This document shows positions 1 to 13,258 of a DNA stretch of 64,000 nucleotides, in pieces. The position numbers and the translations under genes are program-made. The notes beneath the pieces are model-generated. The model ran no database searches. It saw only the letters and a program-made list of their open reading frames with translations, and was not told the origin of the DNA. Numbering within the stretch: position 1 is the first letter of the stretch; every line of letters starts with the position of its first letter. Source of the stretch: Amaranthus tricolor (Eukaryota > Streptophyta > Magnoliopsida > Caryophyllales > Amaranthaceae). Where the stretch lies: positions 35,984,200 through 36,048,199 of the forward strand of contig NC_080048.1 of assembly GCF_026212465.1 (NCBI RefSeq), in the 5' to 3' direction.

Positions 1-1738
1 GTCGAGAGTACAATTTGATGAATTATTTTTTCAATCTAGCTAATGGCAAAGAAATTGATAACTTTGTCACACAACTTAAATATGGCTCATTATGTTCAAT
101 TTTGAAATTTACAAGAAAATAAATAATAAAGCATTTGATCTCCGACTCTAAGATCATTAATTAAATATAGCGGACTCTGTTGGGACATACTGAACAAAAA
201 GTACGTTGCTCCCAAAACACATTGATCATTAATTAAATATTATCTAAATAATCCTCTCTCAATTGTAAACCTAAACCCGTCTCTAGCTTTGAACACTTAG
301 TATATTCTTCAACTCTAGGATATTCTTCATTGTAGACTTGCATTGAAGTACTTCAAGAACCTAATTTTTTATCAATTAATAAATACATTAGGCCTAGAAA
401 GGACATAATTTATATTCGATGAACCTTGATGACCTCTTGATGTTGTTGATTGCATTAATTTTACATAAAATTCACTTAAATTTCTAATTAGTGATCAAGT
501 TGTATTCCCAAAGATGAAGGGTTATGCCGTTGATTTTGAGCATTTAAAATTGTTGTTACACTTAAATCTATCTTTCAAACACAAGTGGTATCAAAGAAAG
601 TGGTTGTAAGTGGTTATTTTGTGAGTTCTTTATTGATTTGGGGTAAAGAAGCATGGCTAAACATTGAGTGATTTGATAAGAATCAAAATCTTGTTTATAA
701 TAAGTTAAAATAAGGCCATATTCATTTAACATAGTGTTTAAAAGACAATAGATGAAATTTTTAAGAAGTCGGTGAACATGTCTTTTACAAGAAGAAAGGA
801 AATTAATTTAAATCCATAGAGCATTGTGTTGAAGTTGATTGTGCCTCTGTAATGAATTTTGACTACCAAAATATCAAGGCTATTTTAGACTAATTGGAGT
901 CACTGTACAAGGTTGCAAGTGTTACCTATCGATTGCTTTTCAAGTGTAGATTAAATGATCACATGTTAAATTTCACGTTGATGATTTTTGCACAATTGCG
1001 ATGCATTTACACATTATTGATGTGGAATTTAATGATGAGGTTTTCACCATATATTTGTTCTGTTATTTACCATTCTCTTACAAAATCTTTTGTGTAAAGA
1101 AAATCTAACCATATAAAAATTATTGTTACACAAATAAATTTGACTCATAGCAGAAAAAAATAGTTGTTTGTTAGATGTCGGTAGAACAAATAATACTAAT
1201 ACCCGCTTCAAGTGACCCATTGCGGATTTTGCTTTAATCATCATGTATTTTATTCTTAATTTAGAAACTAAAATATAGTCAAATAAGATTTTATTTAATT
1301 TATCTCAACTCACAATATAAATTATGATATTTTTAATAATTGAATTAGTATATTCTTAGGGGTATAAAAGTAAACAACACACTTAATGTGAATAGGAAGA
1401 AGATGGATAGTAATTATAATAATGGCGGTAAGAGTAGAAGGAAGTCAAAATATATGAGTTCTATACATCAAATCTAGAACTTGTAATTATCGAAACATTG
1501 TCTCAGTTATTTTGCATTTTTTTTCTGTAATTTCTTTTTACTTTTTATATATCATAAATTCGTTGTCTTACTTTCTCCTATTGAACCTTAGTGTTTAATT
1601 TTCTTATTGGGTCAAGACGTCACGTTATCTAAATGTCTTATTTTTATTTTGAATATGTTAATTTTATCAATTTATCTTTTTTAAACTTAAATTTTTCACA
1701 CTTATACTTACTAATTCCACTTTATCTTTTTTTTACAA

Positions 1739-1769
<31 letters not shown>

Positions 1770-2000
1770 CCAAAAGTATGATTTATAAAAAACTTTGACT
1801 TGGAATGACCCCAAGCAAAGCACACCCCTTAAGCCCAACAAAGCTACACCATGGTAAGCCCACCACCAAACAAAACCCGCTCACCTAAGCAATAACTCTT
1901 CTATTTTCAGAAACTGTACCCGCTGTTCTAAAAATAATATTTTTTTACAATGTTTTGAATCATAGGAGTTTTCGAGTCAAAAATAACTTGGTTACGCCAA
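1..2000. other. Gene-free AT-rich stretch
   Basis: I see no coding region here. A TGGTATCAAAG string at 586-596 resembles the usual tRNA-Met primer-binding site of Copia elements, but no gag or LTR could be recognised around it. The segment 1240-1360 resembles the inner part of the Stowaway-type MITEs found later in the window (a step of 'aaactaaaatatagtcaaat' type). A short TA run lies at 1743-1769. Confidence 0.4.
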
Positions 2001-2009
2001 ATGTCGTAG

Positions 2010-2310
2010 ATCATTTTTGTTCAGCATGTCACAATCAGCTTTGCCTTGTCTGTTTTCTTCCGATTTAGCTTGTGCATGCACTTAAGCTCTTCCTCAAAAG
2101 AGTCCACTACCCAGGGTCTTTCCAAAAACCTAAACACACCAGCTCTAATTTCTCGGGTATTAAGGCACTCAACCATTATGTGGTTCAGAGTCTCGTTACC
2201 CCCTTCACACAGGACACAAGATGTACCACGATCTTCCATCCATTTACTGATGCGATCTTTCATAGCCAACAGATTTTGAGCAGCAAGCCAAGAGATGAAC
2301 TTAGCACTCA
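2010..2310 (-). pseudogene. L1-type LINE remnant, reverse-transcriptase zinc-binding domain (zf-RVT)
   Basis: The minus strand reads as the zinc-binding domain found C-terminal to the reverse transcriptase of plant L1-type LINEs. Visible are the F-I-S-W-L-A entry, a K-D-R-I-S-K-W segment, then C-V-L-C followed by E-T-L-N-H-I-M-V-E-C, i.e. the CxxC...HxxxxC spacing of the family. The open part is 2021-2269 and homology continues upstream to about 2310. No RT core is seen next to it, so this is a short decayed piece. Domain identification is from motif memory; confident about type, not about exact ends. Confidence 0.7.
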
Positions 2311-2558
2311 GGGTACTTTATGATGAAACCATCTCTATTGGGCTTGTCTATATACATATAGTGAATTATAAGTAGTCCGCTTATAATTTTAAAGCGATAA
2401 CTATTTATATGAGTTTGTCTCATGATAAAAATGATATCGTGAAAGACGAGTTGAACTAAAAAATATATTATTTGGGAAAAATAACACATTGTATGTGCGG
2501 ATAATTTTATTCACTTGCCCCTTATTTAATAACAACTATTCTTGTGAGAGACCCTCTC

Positions 2559-5500
2559 GGTAACAGACTCGAAATTTCCCTTTAATCATCCGATTAATTT
2601 TTTTCCGATAAATTCTTAATTCATAATCCCTAAACTCCAATTTAATTTAGTCATCATATATACTTTTATTCCTCGAGATGTAATTCTTATATCCAATTTT
2701 ATATTCCCTTAAAATTTCAATACGTGTCCGAGTTCTTTAAATTATTTCCAACTTGAAATTTTATATTTCTAAAATATTCTTTTTGAGCCCAAAAGTTTTA
2801 ATTACTAATTTATATACTTCGAAAATTTCAAAATTATTTAATTAACTTACGGTGTACTAAAGTTTTATGTTTTAGATGCTTAATTTCTAATTAATTCCGT
2901 TAACAATTATTTTAACGACTTTAACACTTTCACTTAAACTATTTTAAAACTAGTAATTATAATACTAAAATTAATTACACTTTTAAGCTTGTTTTTACAC
3001 CTAAACTATTCCTAACTACCTAAAACTAATTAGTCAAAACCTACCTATATTCTTTTTATTACTTATTTACTTACATAAGTAAAGTAAGTTTGAAAAGAAA
3101 TCAAACTTCATCCTTACCATCATGTTGGATGGTTATGCATAAGATATGGAGCCATGATTTTTTTTTTTTATCCAAATATTATAAGATCTTGTCCCATAAA
3201 TATCTTCTTTATATACTAGCTATTTTCCTAACATTCAACCTTGCAAACTTAAAACAAAACTCACCTAAAATATATCATTCCAGTTATGTAATATTAAGGA
3301 ATTAAGTCATCTACTTTTCTTCCATTTGCTCCTAATTTCGCTTTATTATATCATATACTAATTTCCTAAAATTAATTAGTTGAAGAAAATCAAGAAAAAG
3401 AAGCATTGTTGGATATAACTTTGGGTACTTGAAGATCATCATTTTGGGGTTTTGGGTTTGGAGCGTTGGAGCTTGGAGGATCACGCTATTCATTTCCTAT
3501 TTAGTACTTAGTATTAATCCTTGGTAGTAGTATAGTATAATTTCTTACCCCTACTTTTTATGTGGAAATTTTACATTATATTTACTTTATACTATGTAAA
3601 ATATGAAATATATGGGGCATGACTAATTAGGAAAATTGGTTGATGAATTTATAATTATGTTTATACTAAGTATGTCATGCTAAAAATATTGTTAGTATGT
3701 TGTTTAATAAATTTTTAACATGTTAGAAAGTTGGGTGGATTATTATGCTCTAATTAAAATTAAGTTTCACTTATGAATAAATTTGTGTTAATATGTTTAT
3801 GGGTTATGTGTTATATTAGGAATGTTATTATAATTAAGTATTTATGCTAGAATTTATTTTTAATATGTTTATGTTAGTTTTAAATAATTTTAATAAGTTG
3901 TGAGTAGTTTTTATGAACATGTTATTAAAATTTATTTGATATTTATGTTATCGAATTTTCAAGTTATTGTGTTGAAGTTTTTATTTTTTTAGTGATTATG
4001 TCAATTATTTGAACTGAGGATATACTACAATAAAATAAATTAAGTTGTTTAAGTGGAAAATACTCCAAAAGTAACCTAGGCCATTTGACCATATTAGTTT
4101 ATATATAATAAAAAAAATAATTAAATAATATAAGTTACTAAGTATCCATAATAAGATTAAGATATATTTGTAAATAACTTTTTATAAGCAATTAAAGTGT
4201 TTCCTTGAATATATGAGAAACTATAATAAAGATAACTTTTATGATATTAAATAAACTAGTCGTACAAAATAATTCTTTTTACTTTACTATTTGAGCAAAA
4301 ATTTATGTACAAAGATATAAAAGTATTTTTAGAAATTTGTCTCTTAAATAATGAGTAAAATATTGATTTTTATGAAAATGTAAAAAATAAAGTTTTACCC
4401 GTTTTATATCTAAAACATTGATTTTCGTGAAAATTATAAAGTTTACTTGAAATAATGATTGTTGTGAAGTTTTAAAGTTTTACTTGCTTTACAACTAAAA
4501 ATATTGAATTTTCGTAAAATTACAAAGTTTACTTGAAATAATGATTTTTGTGAAAAATTTGTAAGTGTCACTCTGTTTTTATAATTAGAGATATTAATTA
4601 TTGAGAAAATTCTTATCTTTTTGTAAATTTAATAAAGTTACTTGTTTCCCTAAAACTTCAAACGTTGATTTTTGTGAAATTGTTGGATTTGAAAAACTTA
4701 TCCTGAGATTACAATTTAACTTGGAGTTATAAATAAAATAATTAATTATCCGAAAAGAATAAGTTGTATTGATTCTAAGTTAGATAATATTGATTTTAGG
4801 AGTTTAATTCAAGAAAAATAAATTTTATTAGCTACTAATAGAAAATATTAAAGTGGAGACTATTAATAAAATAAGTAAAATTTTAAGTTATAAATGAGGA
4901 AACTATTAAATATAGAGTGATAGATAAAATATAATGAGTAAAGATTAATTTATGAACTACAAGGGCCTAAAGATAAAATTTAAGTCTATAGTAGTAACTA
5001 TATTAAATAAAAGAAGTTATCACCTCAGTTGAATAAAGTCAAAATTAGCATGTAATAATGAAAATGTGATGAACTTATGTGAAATTATCTGATTAGTGGT
5101 TGAAGACCCTCATAGTAAGGTAATGTCGAACCATGGACCGGCAGGTAAAATCCCGGCGCCCCTGTTAGCCGGCACGTATAAATGCGGTGTTAGACAGGGG
5201 GTTAGCTACCTATCCTGTAGAAGCTCGAGCATAAAAATTGTTGGGGTGACGACCCCCACCAGCCACCACAGTTAGATATAGGGCTTTGGCCCTAATCTAG
5301 CCAGACCCTTACATATATCAGGTGTCATATTGTTGCGCTTGTTTGTTGATCAGTGATAAACTTGATTAGTGTTGATGCAATGATGCATGGTACGGTTATG
5401 AGTATTAATCAAATAAACTTACTTAAGTATTAAGATTACTGATAGTATAAGTGGCAATAACGTACTTCTGTAAGAATCGAGAATGGTATCTTAATAAATT

Positions 5501-5640
5501 AAAAGTATAGAACAGAAAAAAAATATGGTAAAAGTATACGGTGGTGTCAATTAATTATAAGTTCGTACTTAAATTATTATTTTGTAAATGTAGCGTATTA
5601 TTGCCGTATTTTGTTGTCTAGATTTATTACTCTTAGTAGA
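2559..5640. other. Long gene-free AT-rich region with a GC-rich patch, possibly a long LTR remnant
   Basis: No coding region is visible over about 3 kb. The stretch opens with a 'gtaacagactcgaaatttcc' string reminiscent of chromovirus LTR starts and contains one strongly GC-rich block at 5105-5310 inside otherwise AT-rich DNA. A long Tekay/Del-type LTR would explain a long non-coding block with such a patch, but I could not find a matching end or target-site duplication, so this is only a suggestion. Confidence 0.25.
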
Positions 5641-5939
5641 ATCTTACTTGATTTATCTCAATGTAAATTTTATAAATATTTATAATTTTTAATTATATTT
5701 TGAATTAGAACATTAAATAATGTGTCAAAACTAAATGGGAAACTTAAAAGAATTAGAGGAAATATAATCTAATCTTAATTCATTTAGTACTTTCCTATTT
5801 AATCCAAAAATAAGATGTTTTCAATACTAAAAACCCTAAAATCAAGTCACGTAATTTATTACAAAATAAGATTAGAATTGTTATCTTCAACCCAATTAAT
5901 GGTTTAGATTTAGATCAAAAGGTTTCTAACCCGATTATA

Positions 5940-6380
5940 TACTTCCTTCGTTCTGAAATAGACGCTAAATTACACTTAGTGTAATATTTATCTTTCAAAG
6001 CTTATTATATATTACGGCTAATAAGTAGGAAAAAATAGTCAAGTTAGAAATCTTGTTTGAATCGTTTAATCGGATACTTTCAGAATATCAAATTTTTATA
6101 ATTTATATAATTTTTAGTTAAGCATAATTTAAGATAAATGCTCAATATTACATACTTCTCTGTTCTAAAATATTATTCATTGTTCAAGCTTATTTATATA
6201 TTACAACGAATGTGTAGGTAAAAATATAATCAAGTGAGATCTTATTTAAATAATTTAATCGCGTACTTTCATAATATTAACTTTTTATAATTTTTAGATT
6301 TGTATAATTCAACATATAAATAAATAATATTAAATTACGTAAAAAGTAAAATATAAAAATATGATGAAACGGAGGAAGTA
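5940..6380. mobile_element. Two adjacent Stowaway-like MITEs
   Basis: The left end reads TACTTCCTTCGTTCTGAAA and the right end GAAACGGAGGAAGTA, inverted repeats of the CTCCCTCCGTTCC type that mark plant Stowaway (Tc1/mariner) MITEs, with TA at both edges. A second left end (TACTTCTCTGTTCTAAAAT) starts near 6153. The block is therefore either two elements side by side (about 5940-6148 and 6152-6380) or one inside another. The two halves share the inner motif of 'aagcttattatatattac' type. There is no coding content. Confidence 0.7.
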
Positions 6381-7700
6381 TGTAGAGTCCTCCGATACAG
6401 ATACAAATACTTGTACAGTATACCCCTTCAAATTTAATCAAACCAACCATGGGTAAATGTTTTAAAAGTTTTTAAAATCTAAAATGTGAAGCGTAAAAGA
6501 TGGATCAGAGGACTGGCTTGGATTCTCAAAGAGAATAAAAATAGCTCAGTTTAATCAGCGTCGATCATCTGGGGAAATCATCATCACCTCCATCTCACAC
6601 ACTATTAAGTATTAACCCTAATTCGTCTGAAAACCGGATCTTGTATCAATCTGTGGTTTCGATTTTCAATTCAATTCTTTAGAAAAAATCATTTATAATC
6701 TTAAATTAGGGTTTGAAACAAAGAAATTTAGGGAAGATGATTGTTGAAAAAATCAATAGAGGATGAAACACAACTGCCCATCTTCCCCTAAAATTAATTT
6801 TGCAGAGAACTCTTTCGATAAATTGATGCATAAAACGCATCATATCGATACACACAATCCCTGCTTCATTCTTATACTTCTAAATGAATTGATTGAATTA
6901 ACAAACGCTGTTGAAAAATAACTGCACAAAAAATAAAAAGATTGGGAAAAAGAAAATGCAGGGTGAGGAGTACTGAATAGGCGACCTGCAAATTGCACTT
7001 ACAAATGTGGAAGAAAATGCAGGCGATTTTGTATTTAAAGAGGATAAGAAACTAGGGTTTCTTTACTGATTCCTGGATTCTAATACAAAACTTGGGCCGT
7101 CATGTAGTGAGTAATGGTCCATTGTTATATACTTACATAGGCCCATTGTTTTTCCTTTTTAACAAATTCTTGTATAAGATAGTCTTACCGTGATACGGTC
7201 TCATACAAAGGCTAAATAGCCCATTACTACAAACTATTAGTATATAAACATCTTGTTTTGAGGTTGCCTCATTGAGAGACTGTCTCTCACAAGAGTGTCT
7301 TTTTTTCCTAACTACTCTCTTCGTTTCCATTTAATCTTCTCATTTTTTTTCATTTTAGGTAGCTTCATTTGTTAGTAATCTAACAACTGTCTTGGACGAG
7401 ACCATTTGAATATGAGACGGATAGTCCAATCAGCCCAATTGTAATTTTTATCAATATGTGCTTAGTACTTGATTTACTTAAGATTATAATTGATACATTT
7501 AAGGTTAAAATTGAAGTTTTTTATAAGTTATAACTGATCATAATTAATCACTTTAAGGTCTGAATTGATCATTCTTAGATCAAAATTGACATTTTTTATA
7601 ACAAAGAAGCCTCGAACTCTTGGTCATTTCTAAGAGCATTTATTGAATCAATTGGCAAACATAATTCGAAATCGAAACTTCCTCTACCTTCATATCCAGG
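6381..7700. other. Gene-free stretch with dispersed GACCGTCTC-type palindromes
   Basis: No gene is recognised. Two copies of a palindromic motif occur here: an imperfect hairpin at 7169-7210 (cttgtataaga ... cggtctcatacaaag) and gagagactgtctctcacaag near 7271-7291. The stretch 7480-7600 carries degenerate 'gatcactttaaggt' repeats. Confidence 0.35.
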
Positions 7701-9096
7701 GTAAGTGATGTGCAAATTTTATTTAACAGCAAGTGCACGGTGTACGTGTAGTAGCAGGTTGAACACAAGAAAGTTAGGACAAGAAACTTGCTAATTTCTA
7801 CTAATTATATTGCTCAAGGAGAAAAAATGTTTGATTGGTTTTTGACTAATAGACTAATAATGCAATGAAAATGTGGGTTTAAACTATATGATGAAAAGAT
7901 TTAGGGTGTGGGGAATCCCCTAAATTCTTGAATGATCAAACTCTTATTAGTGTCTATGAAATGTCGGATTAATTATGTGACTAAATATAATCTTGTTAAT
8001 CTAAAAGTCTCGCTCTGTTGATTAACTATTAGATTTAGACCCTGTTAATTCAATTCTCACACACTAGTTTTATTGAATGAATTAATAAGAATTTAACTGA
8101 AATTTACACTAAAGCAAAGTTACTCCTAATCTCACACGCTAGTTCTATTGACTAGTCCAACAAAGCATATTTAATTTAGGGTTAATGGCACAATTCAATC
8201 ACATTAATCCTAATTTCATTGACACATTTAATAATCAAATCATAATTGATTTATAGGTTCAAACCCTAACCCTAGAAAATGGATTTACTTACTATTCATG
8301 GTGGAAGCGATGAATACAAGTCCTAAGATGATACTAAATATGAATGAAAATGATAATATTGAAATTTGCAAGGAAAAACAATAACTAAACTATGAGACAC
8401 ACAATTAAAAATCCAAGAGAAAAAATAAAAAGAACGATTTATTAAATAATAATTACTAAGAAAACAATTAAAGTATGACAAGGAAACATTAAACTAATAC
8501 AAATTTGATAAAGAAAGATTAAACTAATGAGAAAGAAAATCAAAGAAAGAAATTAAAAGCTTACAAGAATTAAAATGGTGTTCAAATGGAGAGGAAGATG
8601 AAGGAGGAAGAAGGAGAAGAGGTTTTTAGTCTCCGTCCTTGTGCTCCTCTAAATGAGGTTTTTAGTCATTTCTTGCTCGATTATCGAAATTGGACATATA
8701 ATATACCGTTGGAAAGCTCTTAAAGTCTAGTTTCCAATACCATAAACATTGCATTAATGCAATCTTCCTATCAAAAGTTATGGTCAAAAGAGTAGACATG
8801 TATCATATTTCACCTCAAAACTTTTACATTATAAACACTCTTCTACTCTTTTCCTCATTTTCTATGTGGAACATCTTTACCCGAGCCAAAATATTTCTTA
8901 GTGAACTCCGTCATCATTAAAACCATAAGAATTATGCTTAAAACAATCAAAACCACTCAAAATCAACATGAATAACCAAAACGAATAAAGTAGCATAAAT
9001 ATTCAAAATAATCACTGAATTACTAACAACGACCATCATTAAGGAGTATAAAATGATATAAATAAGTGCAAATAATTGCACGTACTTATCAGTAAG
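7701..9096. mobile_element. Solo LTR-like element with 5-bp target duplication
   Basis: A 1,386-bp segment (7706-9091) begins TGATGTGCAAATTT and ends GTACTTATCA, so it has TG...CA ends. It is flanked by perfect 5-bp repeats GTAAG at 7701-7705 and 9092-9096. No gag or pol is inside. This fits a solo LTR left by recombination between the two LTRs of a full element. Its inner segment 8671-8783 (around 'ttggaaagctcttaaagtct') is repeated, reverse-complemented, at 40386-40492. A terminal-inverted-repeat element is possible but less likely given TG/CA ends and a 5-bp duplication. Confidence 0.7.
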
Positions 9097-11800
9097 CAAA
9101 CATTACACCTACAACTTTATTTCCAAGTCCATTATGAACAGAAACTATTGAGGAAAAAACAATATCACTATTATTGATCGATGATTAAAGAGTATAAGTA
9201 CTCTTATTTTCCATTAAAAACGTCATGTATGTATCAAATAAGAGTGTTTATATTGTGCAATATTTTAATACTATTATTGATAGTTTTATTGACCATTCAT
9301 TTGTTGTTTGAAATTCATCCATAGAATGATAGAATAATACCATTTTATTAAACTTCGTTCTGAAATTATGAAAACAGAACCATATTTAGGCAGAAACTGA
9401 TCAATTTAACGTCAAAATTGATCACTTATAGGTCCAAATTGATGTTTTTTATTTTAATTGATCTGTTTAAGTTTTGCTTTACATTGACATTTATACCTTT
9501 AAGGTCAAAATTGATAAATGTCCAGAAAATGGAAAAAATGAGGGAAAGCGTGTGATGCTGTTACACGCGCAAAATGGGTCAACCCAATTGACGGTCTCAT
9601 AATAAGACCGTCTCGTCCAAGTTTTTGTGTTAATCTAAAGAGCTTATGATACTTTTGGATATAATTAGCCTTAGTCACCCAAAATTTAATATTTTTTTCA
9701 TGTATATGGTTGTTACATGTTTTTCACTAATTTTATTTTAACATTTCTAATGTTTTGTGCTCATATTTTTTCACTAACTTTATTTTTTTATATTTTTATG
9801 ATGTTTATAATTCTCTCTTTTTCTCTTTTATCTTTATCAGTAAGTCTTATATGAGATCGTCTCACAGTGAGACGAGCACATATAATTAGTTTATTTATCT
9901 AATTGATCACTTTAAGTTGATATGCAATCACTTAAAAATTATAAGTGAAAACTCTAAAACTATAAAAAATGAGTACTTTAAAATTACAAGTAATTACTTT
10001 AAGTTTTAAATGATCACTTTAAGACATTACGTGTATATAGAATCAATCTAATAGTTAAGGTTTAACCGTAAGATCGTCTCATTTAAAAATTTATGTAGCG
10101 TTATTATACAATAACATATATTTCCACCATCTAAAAGGTTTAAGTTTTCTGAATTCAAGTGAATATGTCTTAAGCCAACATCAAATATGAAAGAAAGGAG
10201 TATCATTTTATCACCAACATGTTGAATACTTCTAAGCACTTCAGGTACTTTTTAAAAATTTGTTTAAATAATCTCAACTATAATCAATACGCTCAAAATA
10301 TTATTCACTCAGTTGCATATATTTTGAGTTATTCAACAGTGAATTTTATTTTGAGCTAATTGTCAATAATTAAGATTAATTTTAATAATTTATCTTCGTT
10401 TTGTGAAGTGTAGGTTGAAGCCTTAGGGGTGAGAAGGGGTAGTAAGGGGCAACAAGATTCAAACTCACGCTTCTACTAAGCCAAAAGGTACATGCTCTAG
10501 TTTAGACAAAATTCGATTTTCAAGCATTTTGGTTATTATATACCAAAACAAAATTAGTTAGATAGAAAATTAATATAATTTGATTGTTAGAGGGGTGAAA
10601 AAATTGGTTGAAAAGTTACGAAAAAGCGATAAAATGCAATTCATTTGCTCATTTTGGTGTATAAATTTATCCTAGGGGAGGGTGGGAAAATGCTTTTCCT
10701 CCAAATGAGGGAAATTATCATCTTTTTATTATTTTTTTAGTTTACTCCCATTCTACTTTCTTAACAATTATTTCAATTACTCAATTTGAATATCTACTTA
10801 CCTTTATTTCACTAATTTGATTTTTTTTACCCCTTAAATATTTAAGCACAATCCAAACAGGTCCTAAAAAGTAACAGAGGAGGAGTAACATTTTCTTGGT
10901 TGATATCAAATGAAAAATTAATCAAATGCCTACCACCAAAGATATAGATTTAATTCTTTTTCAGATTAAATGCTTCATGAATTATAATTGATTTGTACCG
11001 ATAATAGTTATGAAATGTTATGCAAAGGAATATATTATTGGTAGCAGCCATAAGTGTAGCTTTCTTCATTAACTATTTAGACCACATTCCAAGTTGGCTA
11101 AAGCTATTATGTCAACAGTTTCTTTCTGATTAATTGCAAAGAAAACTAATATGCATGGCAATTTGCTAACCATGCAGAGTATCATACATAAAGTGAGGTG
11201 CAAATTGGCTTTGGTTTTTCTTTTATTTTCATTGGTTAATGTTATTTTATTTGCGCTAGTCTTGTGAAAGACCATCTCTCGGTGAGCATCAGGAACGGAT
11301 TCAAGATAAAATTAGATGATCTCGATGCATTAAGTATTGTTTTAAGAAAATGTTGATAGTAAGGCTTGAACCTAGAACAATGTTGTCACACACTAATATT
11401 TTAATTAACTTAACTAATTTACTTATTAGCATATTTAGAAATATAATTTGTTAAATGCTGCATTCAATTGGGTTGGATCTATGAGATGATTTCAAAACAA
11501 AAAGCTTATATACTCATACTTTGCATTAGTTGGACTATTTAATCCATATTTGAGATATGTCTCACAAAAAGACCGTCTCATATAACAATTTGTAATTTTT
11601 TTTATTTTATTTATTGGGATGATTAATTACTTTAGATATAGGCTGTAATCCCATTCCCATACTTATTTGTGCTATTTTCTGAACTGCAAATGAAATTTTC
11701 CTAGCCATTGAATTAGAGCTTATTGCAGTAACTTTTAAAAATTTATCCCTCCATCATTGAATGTTGTTTTCATTTAAAATATCCGATAATCAGATTTTGT
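9097..11800. other. Gene-free stretch with minisatellite-like repeats
   Basis: No gene is visible. Degenerate repeats built on 'gatcactttaag' occur around 9395-9510 and 9902-10024. Palindromic GACCGTCTC-type motifs sit at 9591-9611 (ACGGTCT...AGACCGT, 7-bp arms), 9842-9877, 11261-11287 and 11551-11590. Confidence 0.4.
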
Positions 11801-11804
11801 TTTA

Positions 11805-12645
11805 ATTGGAGCAAATACCGCCTTCCTCAAGTAAAACCCTATAGGTTTGATCTATTAATTTCCACCATTTAATCTTACATTCTTTTTTGAATTTCTTTAC
11901 CTTTGATCGTGCTTGAGGGCGAACATCTAAAATAAGGAGTTTGTTTTGGGTGGTGGCTACACACTCTCCTAGGATAACCTTACAGTTTAGGCAACTAACT
12001 CTATCTATCATCCTTGTGAACAAGTAGCTAGTCAATTTGGGTTGCATAGCTAGTTTTAAAATTCGTCATGTGCTATCTCTCTTCTTAAACCATGTGTTAC
12101 CAACCAAAAACTCGTATGAAAGGAAAATTTTCAAAATGGAATCTCCTTCTGTATTTCAAGTTCCAATAGCAAAAAGTACTCAAGAACATTTTTGTAGCCA
12201 CTGCAACTAAGTGCTCCTTCAAATCACCTTCGATATAGAGCTTCACATTTATTGGTATGTTTTGCACCATGTCAGCAAGATCCTCCCAAATTTTCCTTTT
12301 AACTGATTCTTTTATCTCCTCTTACAATGCGTAGGCACTTTTGGCGTTTAAAATCTCTTTACCATGCATGTACAATATTCACTTTTATAATTCTATCGTT
12401 CATCATGCATACCTCTACTACATCCTTAGATGTTTGTTTATCTATTATAACACCAACTCCATTGTCTCGAGCACCACAATTTATATTCTTTCCGTCACCT
12501 ATTATTATTTTGGCCCTATCTCTTACTCATATTGTCTCTTATAGACATAAAATGTTAGTTTTAATTTTCATGATATCACATGCTCTAAAAACCTACTAGT
12601 TAAGCTACCAATGTTCCAAGACGTCATTATTAACCTATAAAATCC
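11805..12645 (-). pseudogene. RTE-type LINE remnant, endonuclease (EEP) domain, antisense
   Basis: On the minus strand, starting near 12645, one reads W-N-I-G-S-L-T (the opening motif of plant RTE LINE endonucleases), then N-G-V-G-V-I-I-D-K and N-D-R-I-I, then a Y-I-E-G-D segment where family members have the GGDFN-like motif, and finally D-R-V-S-C-L-N-C-K-V-I-L-G and T-T-Q-N-K-L-L-I-L. The reading frame is broken several times; the longest open piece is 11802-12047. It matches, domain for domain, the better-preserved LINE at 16.7-17.6 kb but is more decayed. No RT follows, so it is a truncated copy. Confidence 0.75.
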
Positions 12646-13093
12646 TTGGTTTTCCATAAACTTCTATGCTTAAATCCTAAGTGTTCTTGCTCATTTTACA
12701 CCATACTCGAGCCATGTGTGTCGTTTTTTTGGACAACGTCCTGTATAAATAACTTGTCCTTGCGCATTTGACACCTTTCACAAAAAACCATAAACGAACA
12801 AATCAGTTGAGACGAGATCGACTCGGCCCAAATAATTAAAAGGCGTCATTTCCAACCGTAAAATTTCCCCAGCATTAAGTTTAGTTTTCAGTTTCATGGC
12901 ACTAATTATAATCCTCTTAGCTAAGTACTTAAAATTATAATTACTAATACTATTATCTTGAACAAGAACATGCATTCATGAGACTACTTTATTCTCATAC
13001 GTAGCCTGAAAAAGACGTTCAACTACATGCTATTTTGGTCACGTAACAACTACATAGTCCACATGATCTCCATACGTATCTTAAGCCTCTTCA

Positions 13094-13099
13094 TATAAA
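13094..13099 (+). promoter_or_regulatory. TATA box of the DUF1677 gene
   Basis: TATAAA within 'tcatataaataaaaccc', 160 bp upstream of the start codon at 13259. No other TATA-like site sits as well. The leader implied would be about 125-130 nt, AT-rich and free of ATG in a strong context as far as I read it. Confidence 0.5.
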
Positions 13100-13258
13100 T
13101 AAAACCCTTATATCATTCAAAATATTCATTATTAAAAGAATTCTCAAATTAAACAAATTATTATTATTATTCAACCTAGCTAATACGTTCCAATAATCTC
13201 CCTTACACTCTTAAACATAAAAATCTCATTCCATTACAAGCCAACTTAAATATAAGTG

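Noticed and set aside
586..596. TGGTATCAAAG as a Copia primer-binding site
   Set aside because: No LTR end before it and no gag after it could be recognised; kept only as a remark.
13256..13258. GTG as start codon of the DUF1677 gene
   Set aside because: Plant genes start at ATG; the adjacent ATG at 13259 is the natural start.
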